Below are positions 1-8,635 of a stretch of DNA of 34,787 bases, one piece after another. Below the pieces are notes generated by a model. That model saw only the letters and a program-made list of their open reading frames with translations, did not search any database and had not been told where the DNA came from. How positions within the stretch are numbered: the first letter of the stretch is position 1; every line of letters begins with the position of its first letter. This stretch comes from Jeotgalicoccus marinus DSM 19772. GTDB lineage: Bacteria; Bacillota; Bacilli; Staphylococcales; Salinicoccaceae. Location: contig NZ_AUEE01000017.1 of assembly GCF_000425825.1 (NCBI RefSeq), forward strand, positions 1 through 34,787, written 5' to 3'. A program made the position numbers and the translations under genes.

Positions 1-185
<185 letters not shown>

Positions 186-357
186 TGGAAAGCTTTTACT
201 AAGCTCACTCGATACTGCTGACAGTATCTACTTGCGTTTATATTGTTCGCCTCAATCTGTGCTCCTATCTTAATAGAAGACTTTTTATTCGGAATTAAAC
301 GTTGACATATTGTCATTCAGTTTTCAATGTTCTGTTGAAACTTTATTTCGTATTACT
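186..357 (-). other. rrn leader with boxA-like element
   Basis: Transcribed leader between the P2 promoter and 16S. On the minus strand positions 327-313 read TTGAAAACTGAATGA, close to the Firmicute rRNA boxA/leader motif, and partly overlap a small perfect hairpin (TGACAATATGTCA, 303-315). These are typical of antitermination and RNase III processing leaders. The function is inferred from position and motif only. Confidence 0.5.
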
Positions 358-363
358 CTTATT

Positions 364-392
364 ACTATACACGGTTGATTTCAAAAATGCAA
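364..392 (-). promoter_or_regulatory. rrn P2 promoter (SigA-type)
   Basis: On the minus strand there is a -35 TTGCAT (392-387), a 17-bp spacer and a -10 TATAGT (369-364). It lies about 180 bp upstream of the mature 16S end and is the nearer of two tandem promoters, the usual arrangement for rRNA operons. Confidence 0.65.
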
Positions 393-487
393 GTGTTAAT
401 TTAACATTTTTTAATCTTTTTTAACACGTTCTTAATTGCGTTTTGCAATCCTTTGTGTTAGGCGCTCTTGAAACAAGCGACTTTTAT

Positions 488-516
488 ATAATAACAAGTT
501 GTATGTATTCCGTCAA
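488..516 (-). promoter_or_regulatory. rrn P1 promoter (SigA-type)
   Basis: On the minus strand there is a -35 TTGACG (516-511), exactly 17 bp, and a -10 TATTAT (493-488). It is the upstream member of the tandem rRNA pair and is flanked on its upstream side by an A/T-tract-rich stretch (520-560) that could act as an UP element. From here to 656 nothing else coding is visible. Confidence 0.7.
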
Positions 517-656
517 CACTTTTATTAAAAATCTTTAAAAGAATTTTTTAAAGTTCTTTACTTCGCTTAAAAGTTCTTAAATGTTCAAAATGAATACTTG
601 ATATATACTATCATATACAGCGATGAAAGTATAGAATAATTTTAGAGGTGACATAT

Positions 657-1046
657 ATGAGAAAGCCCGGAAACAAAATCCTGCGTATACGCGGCTGGGC
701 TCTAGCACTTATCTTTATTGGTATGGCTGTGATGTATATAGGAATATTCTTTAGAGAAACACCCTGGGCTATGATGATCTTCTTAGTTTTAGGTGTCATT
801 CCGATTATGCTAAGTTTCGTTATTTACTTTTGGGTCGGTATGATTAGTACGAGAACTGTGACTGTCCAGTGCCCAAACTGTGAACGCCATACTAAGATAT
901 TAGGTAGAGTTGATTATTGTCAGCATTGTAAAGAACCACTCACCCTTGATAAGGAACTTGAAGGTGAGGCATTCACAACTGACTATAATGTGAAGCACCG
1001 CCGTGAGAAAAAGATTGAAGAAATCAGAAACAAAGAAAAAGAATAA
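657..1046 (+). CDS. ygzB: UPF0295 family membrane protein (YgzB-like)
   Basis: 129-aa protein starting at the ATG at 657. I prefer this to the in-frame GTG at 648 because AGAGGTG (644-650) gives a good ribosome binding site six bases upstream and would otherwise be inside the gene. Two hydrophobic membrane segments (about residues 12-32 and 38-62) are followed by a cytoplasmic tail with two CxxC pairs (CPNC and CQHC), probably a zinc ribbon, and a lysine/glutamate-rich end. UPF0295 proteins sit next to perR in Bacillus and Staphylococcus, as here. Its function is unknown. It is convergent with perR and shares a bidirectional terminator with it. Confidence 0.88.
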   Translation: MRKPGNKILRIRGWALALIFIGMAVMYIGIFFRETPWAMMIFLVLGVIPIMLSFVIYFWVGMISTRTVTVQCPNCERHTKILGRVDYCQHCKEPLTLDKELEGEAFTTDYNVKHRREKKIEEIRNKEKE

Positions 1047-1064
1047 GGTCAGTAATAATAAAAA

Positions 1065-1092
1065 CGGGACTACTATTAGTAGTCCCGCTTTT
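1065..1092. terminator. Bidirectional intrinsic terminator between UPF0295 gene and perR
   Basis: Perfect 10-bp stem CGGGACTACT / AGTAGTCCCG with a 3-nt loop, an A-run on the left side and CTTTTA on the right, so it can stop transcription from both convergent genes. Confidence 0.85.
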
Positions 1093-1102
1093 ATTTCACC
1101 TA

Positions 1103-1546
1103 TTATTTTGTATTGCACTCTGGGCATACACCGTAAATTTCTAAACGGTGATGACTCACTTCATAATCAGTTACTAAACCTGCTAAATGTTCAACTTCTT
1201 CCAAAGCAGGATACTGGAAGTCTGTGATCTTGCCGCACTCACTACAGATGATATGATAATGTGGAACCGAATTAAAATCGAATCGACTAGATGAATCTCC
1301 ATAAGTCAGTTCTTTAACGAGACCAGTCTGTTTAAATAATTTTAAATTATTGTAAACTGTCGCGACACTCATGTTTGGAAATTCGCTAGACAGTGATTGG
1401 AATATATCATCAGCAGTAGGATGCACTTCACTCTCAACCAAATAATTGAGCACAGCTTTACGCTGTGGAGTGATTCTTACGCCAGTTTGCTTAAGCGTTT
1501 CGAGAGACTCACTGAAATGGTCATGATGATTATCGATCATCTTCAT
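1103..1546 (-). CDS. perR: Peroxide-responsive repressor PerR (Fur family)
   Basis: 147-aa Fur-family metalloregulator. The N-terminal winged helix covers roughly residues 15-90 and the C-terminal half is the dimerisation/metal domain. All B. subtilis PerR ligands are visible with a constant offset of five residues: regulatory Fe/Mn site H42, D90, H96, H98 and D109; structural zinc cysteines C101, C104, C141 and C144. The Asp at the position of B. subtilis D104 separates PerR from Fur. It senses H2O2 by metal-catalysed histidine oxidation and represses peroxide-defence genes. The start at 1546 has GGAAGGA upstream. Its neighbours (UPF0295 gene, bcp) match the perR locus of related Firmicutes. 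A SigA promoter with an AT palindrome over the -10 suggests autoregulation. Confidence 0.95.
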   Translation of the reverse strand: MKMIDNHHDHFSESLETLKQTGVRITPQRKAVLNYLVESEVHPTADDIFQSLSSEFPNMSVATVYNNLKLFKQTGLVKELTYGDSSSRFDFNSVPHYHIICSECGKITDFQYPALEEVEHLAGLVTDYEVSHHRLEIYGVCPECNTK

Positions 1547-1587
1547 ATGACTGATCCTTCCTTCTATATTTATATACTAATAATATT

Positions 1588-1617
1588 ATTGTACTTTGAA
1601 TGTGAAAAGATTGTCAA
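1588..1617 (-). promoter_or_regulatory. perR promoter with possible operator
   Basis: On the minus strand there is a -35 TTGACA (1617-1612), an 18-bp spacer and a -10 TACAAT (593-588 of this kb, i.e. 1593-1588). A 12-bp perfect palindrome AATAATATTATT (1579-1590) covers the end of the -10. It matches the Per box consensus TTATAATNATTATAA only partly (about 8 of 14 positions), so PerR binding is a suggestion. Confidence 0.6.
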
Positions 1618-1625
1618 ATCAATCT
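1608..1625 (-). terminator. Short terminator-like hairpin after the dehydrogenase gene
   Basis: A 6-bp stem AGATTG/CAATCT directly after the stop codon, followed on the minus strand by TTTTC. It is short, and it overlaps the perR -35 box, so it may be weak and allow read-through into perR. Confidence 0.4.
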
Positions 1626-2557
1626 TAGTATCCCTTGTCAAATTCCACAACATTAACTAGTGCAGCATCCTTATTAAAACGAGCAAGATTATCTAAAAAG
1701 ATATCAAAAGCTCTGTATAAATACATGTCTGTTTTAGCTGAACAATGCGGAGTGATAGTTAAATTGTCAAAGCCATATAAGGGGCTATCCTCTGACAATG
1801 GCTCTTCATTAAAAACATCAGACGATACATGTGCGATATATCGTTCTCTTAATATCTCTAATAAAGTCTCATCTGTCATTACTGTACCACGGCCAATATT
1901 AATGAACATACCATCATCTTTCATAGCCTTAAACGTATCTACTTTTAACAAGCCAGTTGTTTTTTCAGTCGAGGGCAAAACATTCACTAGAATATCTGCG
2001 GAGACGACCGCTTCATTTAAATCATCAATTTTATGGGTTTTATCGAAACCTTCAATACTTCGCCCATTAGTATTATAACCATGTGTCTGTACTCCAAAGA
2101 CTTGTAAAGTTTTCGCTAGATGACTTCCTATATTACCTGTCCCTAGAATATGAGCTTCTTTCCCATATAGCTCCTCAGATCTTGAGTACTTAATCCACTC
2201 ATTATTTTTTTCTGCCTCTTTTAATGAAGGAAGTTGTTTATAATACTGTAAGATGAGACCAATTGCGAATTCTGTCATCGGTATTTTATGAATACCTGAA
2301 GAATTAGTTACAATTGCCTGTTCGAACAAAGCTTTCGGAATCTCATCGACACCAGCACTCATCACGTGAAGCCATTTTACATTTGGAAAATTAGCTGATT
2401 CCTCAACTGTTATGTCGCTCCCATAAGTAATGAGTATTTCTGCACCCATTTTCTCTTCACTGGAAAGTTCTTTCATCTTATTGAAGCTATAAGTTACAGA
2501 TTCAGGTAAACGGTTAATCATTTCATCTTTCAGTCTCACAGTAGAAATAATATTCAT
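1625..2557 (-). CDS. D-isomer-specific 2-hydroxyacid dehydrogenase family protein
   Basis: 310-aa NAD(P)-dependent oxidoreductase. The Rossmann fingerprint GTGNIG is at residues 139-144. The catalytic triad of the family is present: Arg223 in 'NIGRG', Glu in 'FNEEPL' (251/252) and His271 in 'TPHCS'. The family reduces 2-keto acids to D-2-hydroxy acids or the reverse; the substrate cannot be read from sequence. It begins 3 bp after bcp ends, so the two genes form an operon and would share the SigB-like promoter in front of bcp. A homologue sits at the same place in S. aureus. Confidence 0.88.
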   Translation of the reverse strand: MNIISTVRLKDEMINRLPESVTYSFNKMKELSSEEKMGAEILITYGSDITVEESANFPNVKWLHVMSAGVDEIPKALFEQAIVTNSSGIHKIPMTEFAIGLILQYYKQLPSLKEAEKNNEWIKYSRSEELYGKEAHILGTGNIGSHLAKTLQVFGVQTHGYNTNGRSIEGFDKTHKIDDLNEAVVSADILVNVLPSTEKTTGLLKVDTFKAMKDDGMFINIGRGTVMTDETLLEILRERYIAHVSSDVFNEEPLSEDSPLYGFDNLTITPHCSAKTDMYLYRAFDIFLDNLARFNKDAALVNVVEFDKGY

Positions 2558-2560
2558 AGC

Positions 2561-3007
2561 TTATCCCTCTTTAAGAAAACTTTTCAGTTCGTCTGCATGT
2601 TCTTTTGGTTTTACATCATCAAAACGTTTTAAAATGTTAGAATCTTTGTCAATTACAAACGTCGTACGACTAATCCCATTAAATTCTTTACCAAAGGCTT
2701 TCTTCAAACCATAGACCCCAAGTTCATTAGAAAGTTTAAAGTCTTCATCCACAAGTAAGTCAAAGTTTAAGTTATTTTTTTCGATAAAGTTCTTATGTTT
2801 TTGTTTAGAATCACCACTAATTCCATATACTGTGACACCTAATTCATTTAAATCTGCCATGCTATCACGCATATCACATGCTTGTGTCGTACAACCTGGC
2901 GTGTTGTCTTTCGGATAAAAATATAGCACAGTGGTACCTGTTAACGTGTTATTTGATACGACTTCCCCATCTTGATTTTCTAATTCAAATTCAGGAAATT
3001 TCTCCAT
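2561..3007 (-). CDS. bcp: Thioredoxin-dependent peroxiredoxin Bcp/PrxQ
   Basis: 148-aa peroxiredoxin of the BCP/PrxQ class. The active site 'TPGCTTQAC' carries the peroxidatic Cys39 and, five residues on, the resolving Cys44, the arrangement that forms an intramolecular disulfide during turnover. It reduces H2O2 and organic peroxides with electrons from thioredoxin. It is first gene of an operon with the 2-hydroxyacid dehydrogenase and lies close to perR. The upstream region has a near-perfect SigB promoter (3049-3075). I do not see a convincing Per box. Confidence 0.94.
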   Translation of the reverse strand: MEKFPEFELENQDGEVVSNNTLTGTTVLYFYPKDNTPGCTTQACDMRDSMADLNELGVTVYGISGDSKQKHKNFIEKNNLNFDLLVDEDFKLSNELGVYGLKKAFGKEFNGISRTTFVIDKDSNILKRFDDVKPKEHADELKSFLKEG

Positions 3008-3048
3008 TTATATTCATCCTTTATATAATGTAATTTGGTATATCTACA

Positions 3049-3075
3049 ATACCCTCTTATATGTTTACTTTAAAC
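3049..3075 (-). promoter_or_regulatory. SigB-type promoter of bcp operon
   Basis: On the minus strand there is GTTTAA (3075-3070), a 15-bp spacer and GGGTAT (3054-3049). Both hexamers match the general-stress sigma factor SigB consensus exactly. It lies 42 bp upstream of the bcp start. No comparable SigA pair is seen there. Confidence 0.65.
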
Positions 3076-3155
3076 CATTCTTGTACCTTAAACAAATAGC
3101 TGAATTATGTTATTATATTGAATGAATAAATCTGATGTAAAGTAAGGATGAAAAT

Positions 3156-4448
3156 ATGTATAAGCATACGAACTCACAGGCAATGCAAAAAGAAGCCGAA
3201 GCAGTAATTCTCGGTGGTGTGAACTCCCCTTCTAGATCTTATAAAGCTGTTGGTGGCGGTGCACCGATTGTGATGGAAAGTGCTGAAGGTGCACATTTCT
3301 ATGATATTGATGGAAATAAGTATATTGATTATCTCGCGGCCTATGGTCCAATAATTACTGGTCATGGTCACCCTCGAATTCACGAGGCAATCACTGAACA
3401 ATCTAGTAAAGGTATTCTCTATGGTACAGCAACAACACTTGAAGTTGACTTTGCTAAAAAACTACGAGCAGCTATTCCTTCATTAGAAAGAGTACGCTTC
3501 GTGAACTCAGGTACTGAAGCAGTTATGACGACAATAAGAGTGGCGCGTGCCTACACTGGACGGAATAAAATTATAAAATTTGAAGGTTGCTATCATGGCC
3601 ATTCAGATTTAGTACTCGTTGCTGCGGGTAGTGGTCCTTCACAACTTGGCACTCCAGATTCTGCAGGTGTACCAAAAGGTGTTGCTGAAGATGTCATTAC
3701 TGTACCCTTCAATAACATAGAAGACTTTAAAACTGCTATCGATCATTTCGGTGATGAAATTGCCGGAGTCTTAGTTGAACCTATCGTAGGAAACTTCGGT
3801 ATTGTTGAAGCAGAAGAAGGCTTTTTACAAGCAGTCAATGATATTGCACATGACAACGGCTCCTTAGTAATATACGATGAAGTTATTACCGCTTTTCGCT
3901 TCTCTTATGGCTCAGCAACAAATCTTGTCGGGGTGACACCTGATTTAACTGCCTTAGGAAAAATTATCGGTGGCGGTACACCAATCGGTGCCTACGGTGG
4001 TCGCCTTGATATCATGGAAAAAGTTGCACCACTTGGTGCGGCCTACCAAGCTGGTACTATGGCAGGAAATCCACTTTCTATGGCAGCAGGTATCGCTTGT
4101 TTAGAAGTACTCGAGCAAGAAGGTGTTTATGAAGAGCTAGACCGCTTAGGAGCGAAGTTAGAAGATGGCCTTCTTAAACTAATCGATAAGTACCAAGTAA
4201 AAGCAAACATTAATCGTCTTGTTGGTGCCTTAACAATATACTTTACAGATGAAACAGTTAAAAATTATAAACAAGCTGAAGCAAGTAACGGTGAATTATT
4301 CGCTAAATTCTTTAGAGGTCTAATCAACCGTGGTGTCAATATTGCACCATCTAAATACGAGGCTTGGTTCTTAACGACAGAACATACAGATCAAGATATT
4401 GAAGACACTTTAGAGATTGTCGAAGCAGTGTTTAAAAATGACCTTTAG
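3156..4448 (+). CDS. hemL: Glutamate-1-semialdehyde 2,1-aminomutase (GsaB-type)
   Basis: 430-aa class-III PLP aminotransferase fold that converts glutamate-1-semialdehyde to 5-aminolevulinate in C5-pathway haem synthesis. Diagnostic features: 'NSGTEA' phosphate-binding segment near 117-122, the gating-loop motif '[12 protein letters not shown]' (160-171), Asp241 in 'YDEVITAF' for the PLP pyridine nitrogen, and the Schiff-base Lys269 in '[16 protein letters not shown]'. Staphylococci and bacilli have two copies; position next to perR/bcp identifies this as the GsaB (second) copy. TAAGGATG provides the binding site before ATG 3156. A 17-bp gap to the next gene suggests cotranscription. Confidence 0.94.
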   Translation: MYKHTNSQAMQKEAEAVILGGVNSPSRSYKAVGGGAPIVMESAEGAHFYDIDGNKYIDYLAAYGPIITGHGHPRIHEAITEQSSKGILYGTATTLEVDFAKKLRAAIPSLERVRFVNSGTEAVMTTIRVARAYTGRNKIIKFEGCYHGHSDLVLVAAGSGPSQLGTPDSAGVPKGVAEDVITVPFNNIEDFKTAIDHFGDEIAGVLVEPIVGNFGIVEAEEGFLQAVNDIAHDNGSLVIYDEVITAFRFSYGSATNLVGVTPDLTALGKIIGGGTPIGAYGGRLDIMEKVAPLGAAYQAGTMAGNPLSMAAGIACLEVLEQEGVYEELDRLGAKLEDGLLKLIDKYQVKANINRLVGALTIYFTDETVKNYKQAEASNGELFAKFFRGLINRGVNIAPSKYEAWFLTTEHTDQDIEDTLEIVEAVFKNDL

Positions 4449-4465
4449 GAGTAGGAGTTGGTGCC

Positions 4466-5575
4466 ATGCGATTTGGTGCTAGAGTATTAAAAACCGGTAT
4501 AGCTGTCGTTTTAACATTCTTTTTAGCAAATTACATTGGCTTAACACCGGCTTTGATCGCCGGTATCGCCTCTGTTAACGCCTTACAACCCAACGTTTAT
4601 CGATCATTAGAGACAACTTGGAATCAATTTAGAGGAAACTCCATCGGTGCCATTTCTTCTATCATCATGGTACTACTATTCGGTAGTAACATTTTAATTA
4701 TCGGATTGACGGTCATTCTCGTCTTGGCAATGCTGTTATTCTTTAAACTCCAAAGTGTATCAACACTTGCAGTCATCACAGTAGTCGCTATTATGGATGT
4801 ACCGTTCGGTGTCGAGATGGACACAGGTGATTTTCTAGTTGTTGCAGGAACCAGATTCTCTCTCGTAATGATTGGTGTTTTGGTGTCTTTACTTGTTAAC
4901 CTTGTCTTTATACCACCGCGTTATGAAACTAAGATGTATCACAACTGTTTTAATGTAACGAATGATATTTTTAAATGGATACGTTTAGAATTCAATGCGG
5001 TAAGTGAATCTCAAATCGTCAAAAAAGACTTGGCACAACTTCAAACTAGAGTGACAAAACTTGAAACGATGTATTCCTGGTATAAGGAAGAGCGGAACAT
5101 CTTTAAGAAGCAAAAATTTACACATCACCGTAGAAAAGTGCTATTTAAACACTTGATAGAATCTACCAGACAAACATATAACTTTTTGGATCGTTTAAAC
5201 AGACATGAAAACGACTACTATCACTTAGATGAAGATTTAAAAAATCATATGCGACTCGAAATGGATGAATTAATGGCCTACCATGAACAAGTATTCATGA
5301 AGTTTACAGAGAAAATTAAACCAGAAACGTCTGAAATCTACATTGAAACGACACATCAATATGATGAAAGCCTTATGACACATTTCCTGACTAATTATTC
5401 TCGCCTAACTGATGAAAATGATAAGCTTCAATATGAGAACATTTTAGAAGTTATTACTGCCCTACACGAATACTCAAGAGCTGTAGAACGTGTAGACCGC
5501 TTAACAAACAGCTTTTTCTCATATCACAATGAAGAAAATAAAATAGACATTCAAGATGAAACTTTAGATATATAA
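4466..5575 (+). CDS. ygaE: Aromatic acid exporter family 1 protein (YgaE-like)
   Basis: 369-aa membrane protein. The N-terminal ~150 residues contain about five to six hydrophobic helices with the conserved 'PALIAGIASVNALQPN' segment of the ArAE/FUSC-like family. The C-terminal ~215 residues are hydrophilic and helical, rich in charged residues, and probably cytoplasmic. The same gene follows gsaB in B. subtilis (ygaE). No substrate has been shown that I know of; export of aromatic or other organic acids is a family-based guess. GGAGTAGGAG precedes ATG 4466, and a strong terminator follows. Confidence 0.82.
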   Translation: MRFGARVLKTGIAVVLTFFLANYIGLTPALIAGIASVNALQPNVYRSLETTWNQFRGNSIGAISSIIMVLLFGSNILIIGLTVILVLAMLLFFKLQSVSTLAVITVVAIMDVPFGVEMDTGDFLVVAGTRFSLVMIGVLVSLLVNLVFIPPRYETKMYHNCFNVTNDIFKWIRLEFNAVSESQIVKKDLAQLQTRVTKLETMYSWYKEERNIFKKQKFTHHRRKVLFKHLIESTRQTYNFLDRLNRHENDYYHLDEDLKNHMRLEMDELMAYHEQVFMKFTEKIKPETSEIYIETTHQYDESLMTHFLTNYSRLTDENDKLQYENILEVITALHEYSRAVERVDRLTNSFFSYHNEENKIDIQDETLDI

Positions 5576-5580
5576 AAAAG

Positions 5581-5612
5581 AGACGATAAAATCCAAATGG
5601 ATTTTATCGTCT
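5581..5612. terminator. Bidirectional intrinsic terminator between ygaE-like and aag genes
   Basis: 14-bp perfect stem (AGACGATAAAATCC with its complement) and AAAT loop, A-run on the left and CTTT on the right. It touches the stop codon of the convergent glycosylase gene and can serve both genes. Confidence 0.85.
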
Positions 5613-6224
5613 TTAATATTTCCAACCATTATTTGCTTTGGCCTTACCTCTAAAGCGGCTCACATGCGGATTACCACTAACGATGAAACGGTATAAATAA
5701 TCGACTGCTTCTTTTTTGTTATCAATACCAATCCTCGGTGTATCTAAAATCTCATCCGGTTTTTTACCTTCATAGATTTTTAAAATATCACTGTTTATAT
5801 CAATGCCATTATGCGCTTGTCTAGTAATACCTAATGCTTGAGTCAGTTTACCAGGACCATCTGTTAAACCATCACTACGTCCACGCCTGTCCTGCATCGT
5901 ATCGATACCTCGAGATGGCTCTATACCTCGAATCAATACACCTTCCGGTCGATTATTTGTCGTTACAAAGTTCATACAACTATGCCCATGCATGGTGTAT
6001 ACATAAATATGTCCATAAGGTTTGAACATCATATCATTTTTCTTCGTAACCTTACCTGAAAAAGTGTGTGATGCTCGGTCTTCTAAACCAAGGTAAGCTT
6101 CAACTTCAGTAATATATCCAGCTGTGATTTTTCCATCTATATAAGTTACTATCTCTTTTCCAAGTAAATACTTGGCGGCGGCTAAAGTATCATCTTGTAA
6201 AAAGTCTAAATTCAAAGTATTCAT
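5613..6224 (-). CDS. 3-methyladenine DNA glycosylase (AAG/MPG family)
   Basis: 203-aa base-excision repair glycosylase of the mammalian-AAG type, which removes alkylated purines and hypoxanthine from DNA. Seen in sequence: the 'ITEVEAYLG' motif (38-46) with the catalytic glutamate, 'ASHTFSGKVTKKNDMMF', the base-flipping 'HIYVYTMHG' segment and the C-terminal 'TDGPGKLTQALGI' signature (about 122-134). Length is normal for bacterial members. It starts 8 bp after the ABC exporter gene ends, so the two are one operon. Confidence 0.93.
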   Translation of the reverse strand: MNTLNLDFLQDDTLAAAKYLLGKEIVTYIDGKITAGYITEVEAYLGLEDRASHTFSGKVTKKNDMMFKPYGHIYVYTMHGHSCMNFVTTNNRPEGVLIRGIEPSRGIDTMQDRRGRSDGLTDGPGKLTQALGITRQAHNGIDINSDILKIYEGKKPDEILDTPRIGIDNKKEAVDYLYRFIVSGNPHVSRFRGKAKANNGWKY

Positions 6225-6232
6225 ATAAACAC

Positions 6233-7969
6233 CTATAAGCCCTGGATATCATAAAGATTTCTATAGACTCCACTATGTTTCATCAGTGCGTCGTGACTAC
6301 CAGACTCAACTATTTCACCATTTTCAACAACAACAATCTTATCAGCATGAGTCACTGTTGATAACCTATGCGCTACGATAAGTGTCGTTCTATTACTTGA
6401 TAGTTCTTCAATTGTTTCTTGGATAATACTCTCACTTTCGAGATCTAGTGCACTTGTTGCTTCATCTAAAATCAGGATTGGAGGATTTTTCAGGAATACC
6501 CGGGCGATTGCAATTCTCTGTTTCTGACCGCCAGAAAGTTTAACTCCGCGTTCACCAACTGTAGTATCATAACCTTCTTCTAGATTCATGATAAATTCAT
6601 GAGCATTCGCTCTTTTCGCAGCCAAGATCACTTCCTCATCCGTTGCACCAGGTTTAGCCAGTAGGATATTTTCTTTTATAGAATCCGAGAACAAGATATT
6701 GTCCTGCATGACAATACCTAGATTATCTCTTAAAGATCGTACCGTTACATCTCTTACATCCTGTCCATCGACTTCGATGCTTCCTTCAGTCACGTCATAG
6801 AATCTTGGAATTAATGATACTAAGGTGGACTTACCGCCTCCACTCATACCCACAAAGGCAACCGTTTGTCCAATCAATATATCTAAATTGATGTTATTTA
6901 AAATCGTTTGATCATTTTCTTCATATTGGAAAGAGACGTCTTTTAAGCTAATATGACCTTTCACATCACCAATCGGCTTCGCTCCCGCTTCATCTTTTAC
7001 ATCGTATGGTACATCAAATAGTTGGAATACCCTATCCATAGATGCCACACTCTGTGTTAGTGCTGTTGAAGATGAGACAAGTCGACGTAATGGCCCGTAT
7101 AGTCTTTCTAAATAGGCAACAAATGCAGCAAGGATACCGACTGAAAGTTGATCATTCAATACTAGGAATGTACCGTATCCGACAACTAATAATGGACCAA
7201 TATCTGTAATAGTGTTAACCACCATGAAACTGTAAGCTGTCCATCTTGAGTGGTCTAGTGCTTTTGTTAAGAAATTATTGTTGGTCTTATCGAATCGCTT
7301 TTCTTCATGATCTTCGATTGCAAAACTTTTTACAACATTAATCCCTTGCACTCTTTCATGTAGAAATCCTTGTACTTCTGCTAGTGCTTGCGAACGATTT
7401 CTTGTTTTTGCTCTTAATCGTCCAAAGAAGAACCAAACACCAAAAATATAGAATGGGAAGATGGCAATTGAAGCAAAGGTTAATTCAATATTTAAGTTAA
7501 ACATAATAATTAAGGCAATAATAATTGTCACTAAATCTAGCCAGACGTTCATTAAGCCTGTCATTATAAAGTCCTTAGTCTGCTCAACATCATTGATGAC
7601 TCTTGAAATGACTTCTCCCACTTTATTGTTGGCATAGAATTTTGCACTTAACATCTGGAGGTGCCCATATAATTTTTTTCTGATATCATATAAAATCTTA
7701 TTACTCGTGCGCTGTGCCAAGTACTGTCTGAGAAATTCTACAGGTGGTCTTAACACTATAAAAATCACAGCGAATACTAAGAGAACTTGGATGAGCATCG
7801 TCATACGCTCATCATAAGCAAGTCCTTCAGCGAGTATAATGTCATCAATTGCATACGCTACAAATAACGGAATAAGTAAAGGAATTCCGAATTTAAGAAT
7901 CCCTATAACAATCGTCAAAGCAATGATGCCATAGTAAGGCTGAACGAACTTCATATACCTTCTAATCAT
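6233..7969 (-). CDS. Multidrug ABC exporter, Sav1866-type (fused TMD-NBD)
   Basis: 578 aa, the same length as S. aureus Sav1866, and similar along the entire chain from the N-terminal '[12 protein letters not shown]' to the end. Six membrane helices in roughly the first 320 residues, then a nucleotide-binding domain with Walker A 'GMSGGGKST' (about 374), Q-loop '[10 protein letters not shown]', signature 'LSGGQKQR', Walker B '[12 protein letters not shown]' with catalytic Glu near 503, and H-loop 'AHRLST'. It should act as a homodimer in the plasma membrane exporting hydrophobic compounds. AAGGGAGG precedes ATG 7969. Only about 25 bp separate it from the terminator of the upstream gene, so its promoter is not obvious. 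Confidence 0.93.
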   Translation of the reverse strand: MIRRYMKFVQPYYGIIALTIVIGILKFGIPLLIPLFVAYAIDDIILAEGLAYDERMTMLIQVLLVFAVIFIVLRPPVEFLRQYLAQRTSNKILYDIRKKLYGHLQMLSAKFYANNKVGEVISRVINDVEQTKDFIMTGLMNVWLDLVTIIIALIIMFNLNIELTFASIAIFPFYIFGVWFFFGRLRAKTRNRSQALAEVQGFLHERVQGINVVKSFAIEDHEEKRFDKTNNNFLTKALDHSRWTAYSFMVVNTITDIGPLLVVGYGTFLVLNDQLSVGILAAFVAYLERLYGPLRRLVSSSTALTQSVASMDRVFQLFDVPYDVKDEAGAKPIGDVKGHISLKDVSFQYEENDQTILNNINLDILIGQTVAFVGMSGGGKSTLVSLIPRFYDVTEGSIEVDGQDVRDVTVRSLRDNLGIVMQDNILFSDSIKENILLAKPGATDEEVILAAKRANAHEFIMNLEEGYDTTVGERGVKLSGGQKQRIAIARVFLKNPPILILDEATSALDLESESIIQETIEELSSNRTTLIVAHRLSTVTHADKIVVVENGEIVESGSHDALMKHSGVYRNLYDIQGL

Positions 7970-7994
7970 TAAAGTGCCTCCCTTAAGATAGTAA

Positions 7995-8022
7995 AACCAA
8001 TCAGTGCTTTCACCGATTGGTT
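7995..8022 (-). terminator. Terminator or attenuator after the Ntdp gene
   Basis: Stem AACCAATC/GATTGGTT extended by GTG/CAC after one mismatch, with a CTTT loop and TTTT on the minus strand. It overlaps the stop codon of the Ntdp gene. Because the ABC exporter begins 25 bp further on, read-through here may be part of that gene's expression. Confidence 0.65.
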
Positions 8023-8557
8023 AATGTTCATTATTAAAACGATGGTGCCAAACCTTTATAAAATCTGGAGCAAAAGGCCCTTTTTTTCTTTCAATCCACT
8101 GTTGCAGTTCGTCGACGTTGAATTTTAAAATGCGGTCAATATCATCAGAATAGTTCATTCTACTTCGGTGAACTTTATATTCATCTTCGTCTAAAAGATG
8201 ATATTTACCATCTGGGTAGACCTTGATATCTAAATCATAATCGATGTACTTAATTGCTTCATCATCAGCAACATATGGAGAAGAGAGATTACAGTAATAA
8301 TACACACCGTCTTCTCTAAACATACAGATGACATTGAACCAATAATCTTTATGAAAGTAAACAATTGCAGGTTCTCTTGTCACCCACTTTCGTCCATCAC
8401 TTTCTGTGACGAGCGTCCTGTTATTACCTCCGATAACGACGTGATCTGTACCTTTTAAAATCGTCGTTTCGCTCCAAACGCGGTGGATGCTCCCATCATG
8501 CTTATAGCTTTGAATCCTCATTTTTGTTCCTTCTAAAGGAATGGATTCCTTCACCAT
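8021..8557 (-). CDS. Nucleoside tri-/diphosphate phosphatase, DUF402 family (Ntdp)
   Basis: 178-aa DUF402 protein. I place the start at ATG 8557 ('[20 protein letters not shown]') because AAAGGTGGTGGGG sits just upstream; the longer reading frame to 8605 adds 16 residues unlike the family. S. aureus SA1684/Ntdp (about 180 aa) hydrolyses nucleoside tri- and diphosphates in a metal-dependent way. The core '[13 protein letters not shown]', the aromatic strand '[11 protein letters not shown]' and the acidic '[25 protein letters not shown]' region carry the family's metal-binding acidic residues. It lies downstream of mutY with a 78-bp gap. Confidence 0.86.
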   Translation of the reverse strand: MVKESIPLEGTKMRIQSYKHDGSIHRVWSETTILKGTDHVVIGGNNRTLVTESDGRKWVTREPAIVYFHKDYWFNVICMFREDGVYYYCNLSSPYVADDEAIKYIDYDLDIKVYPDGKYHLLDEDEYKVHRSRMNYSDDIDRILKFNVDELQQWIERKKGPFAPDFIKVWHHRFNNEH

Positions 8558-8635
8558 AATAACCCCACCACCTTTATTATTTACGTAAATAGTATAGCAT
8601 AGCAAAATACTTATTAAAAATTTATAGACTAGGAT

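Noticed and set aside
1635-2078. Open frame of 147 codons on the plus strand across the dehydrogenase gene (1635-2078)
   Set aside because: It is antisense to a gene with full catalytic motifs, has no binding site and gives a low-complexity serine-rich product. The same applies to the antisense frames in hemL, thioesterase and lplA.
3011-3045. Per box upstream of bcp
   Set aside because: The AT-rich stretch matches the Per box consensus at only about half of the positions; the SigB-like promoter explains the region better.
8558-8605. N-terminal extension of the Ntdp gene to ATG 8605
   Set aside because: The strong AAAGGTGG binding site lies inside the extension, just before ATG 8557, and the family begins there.
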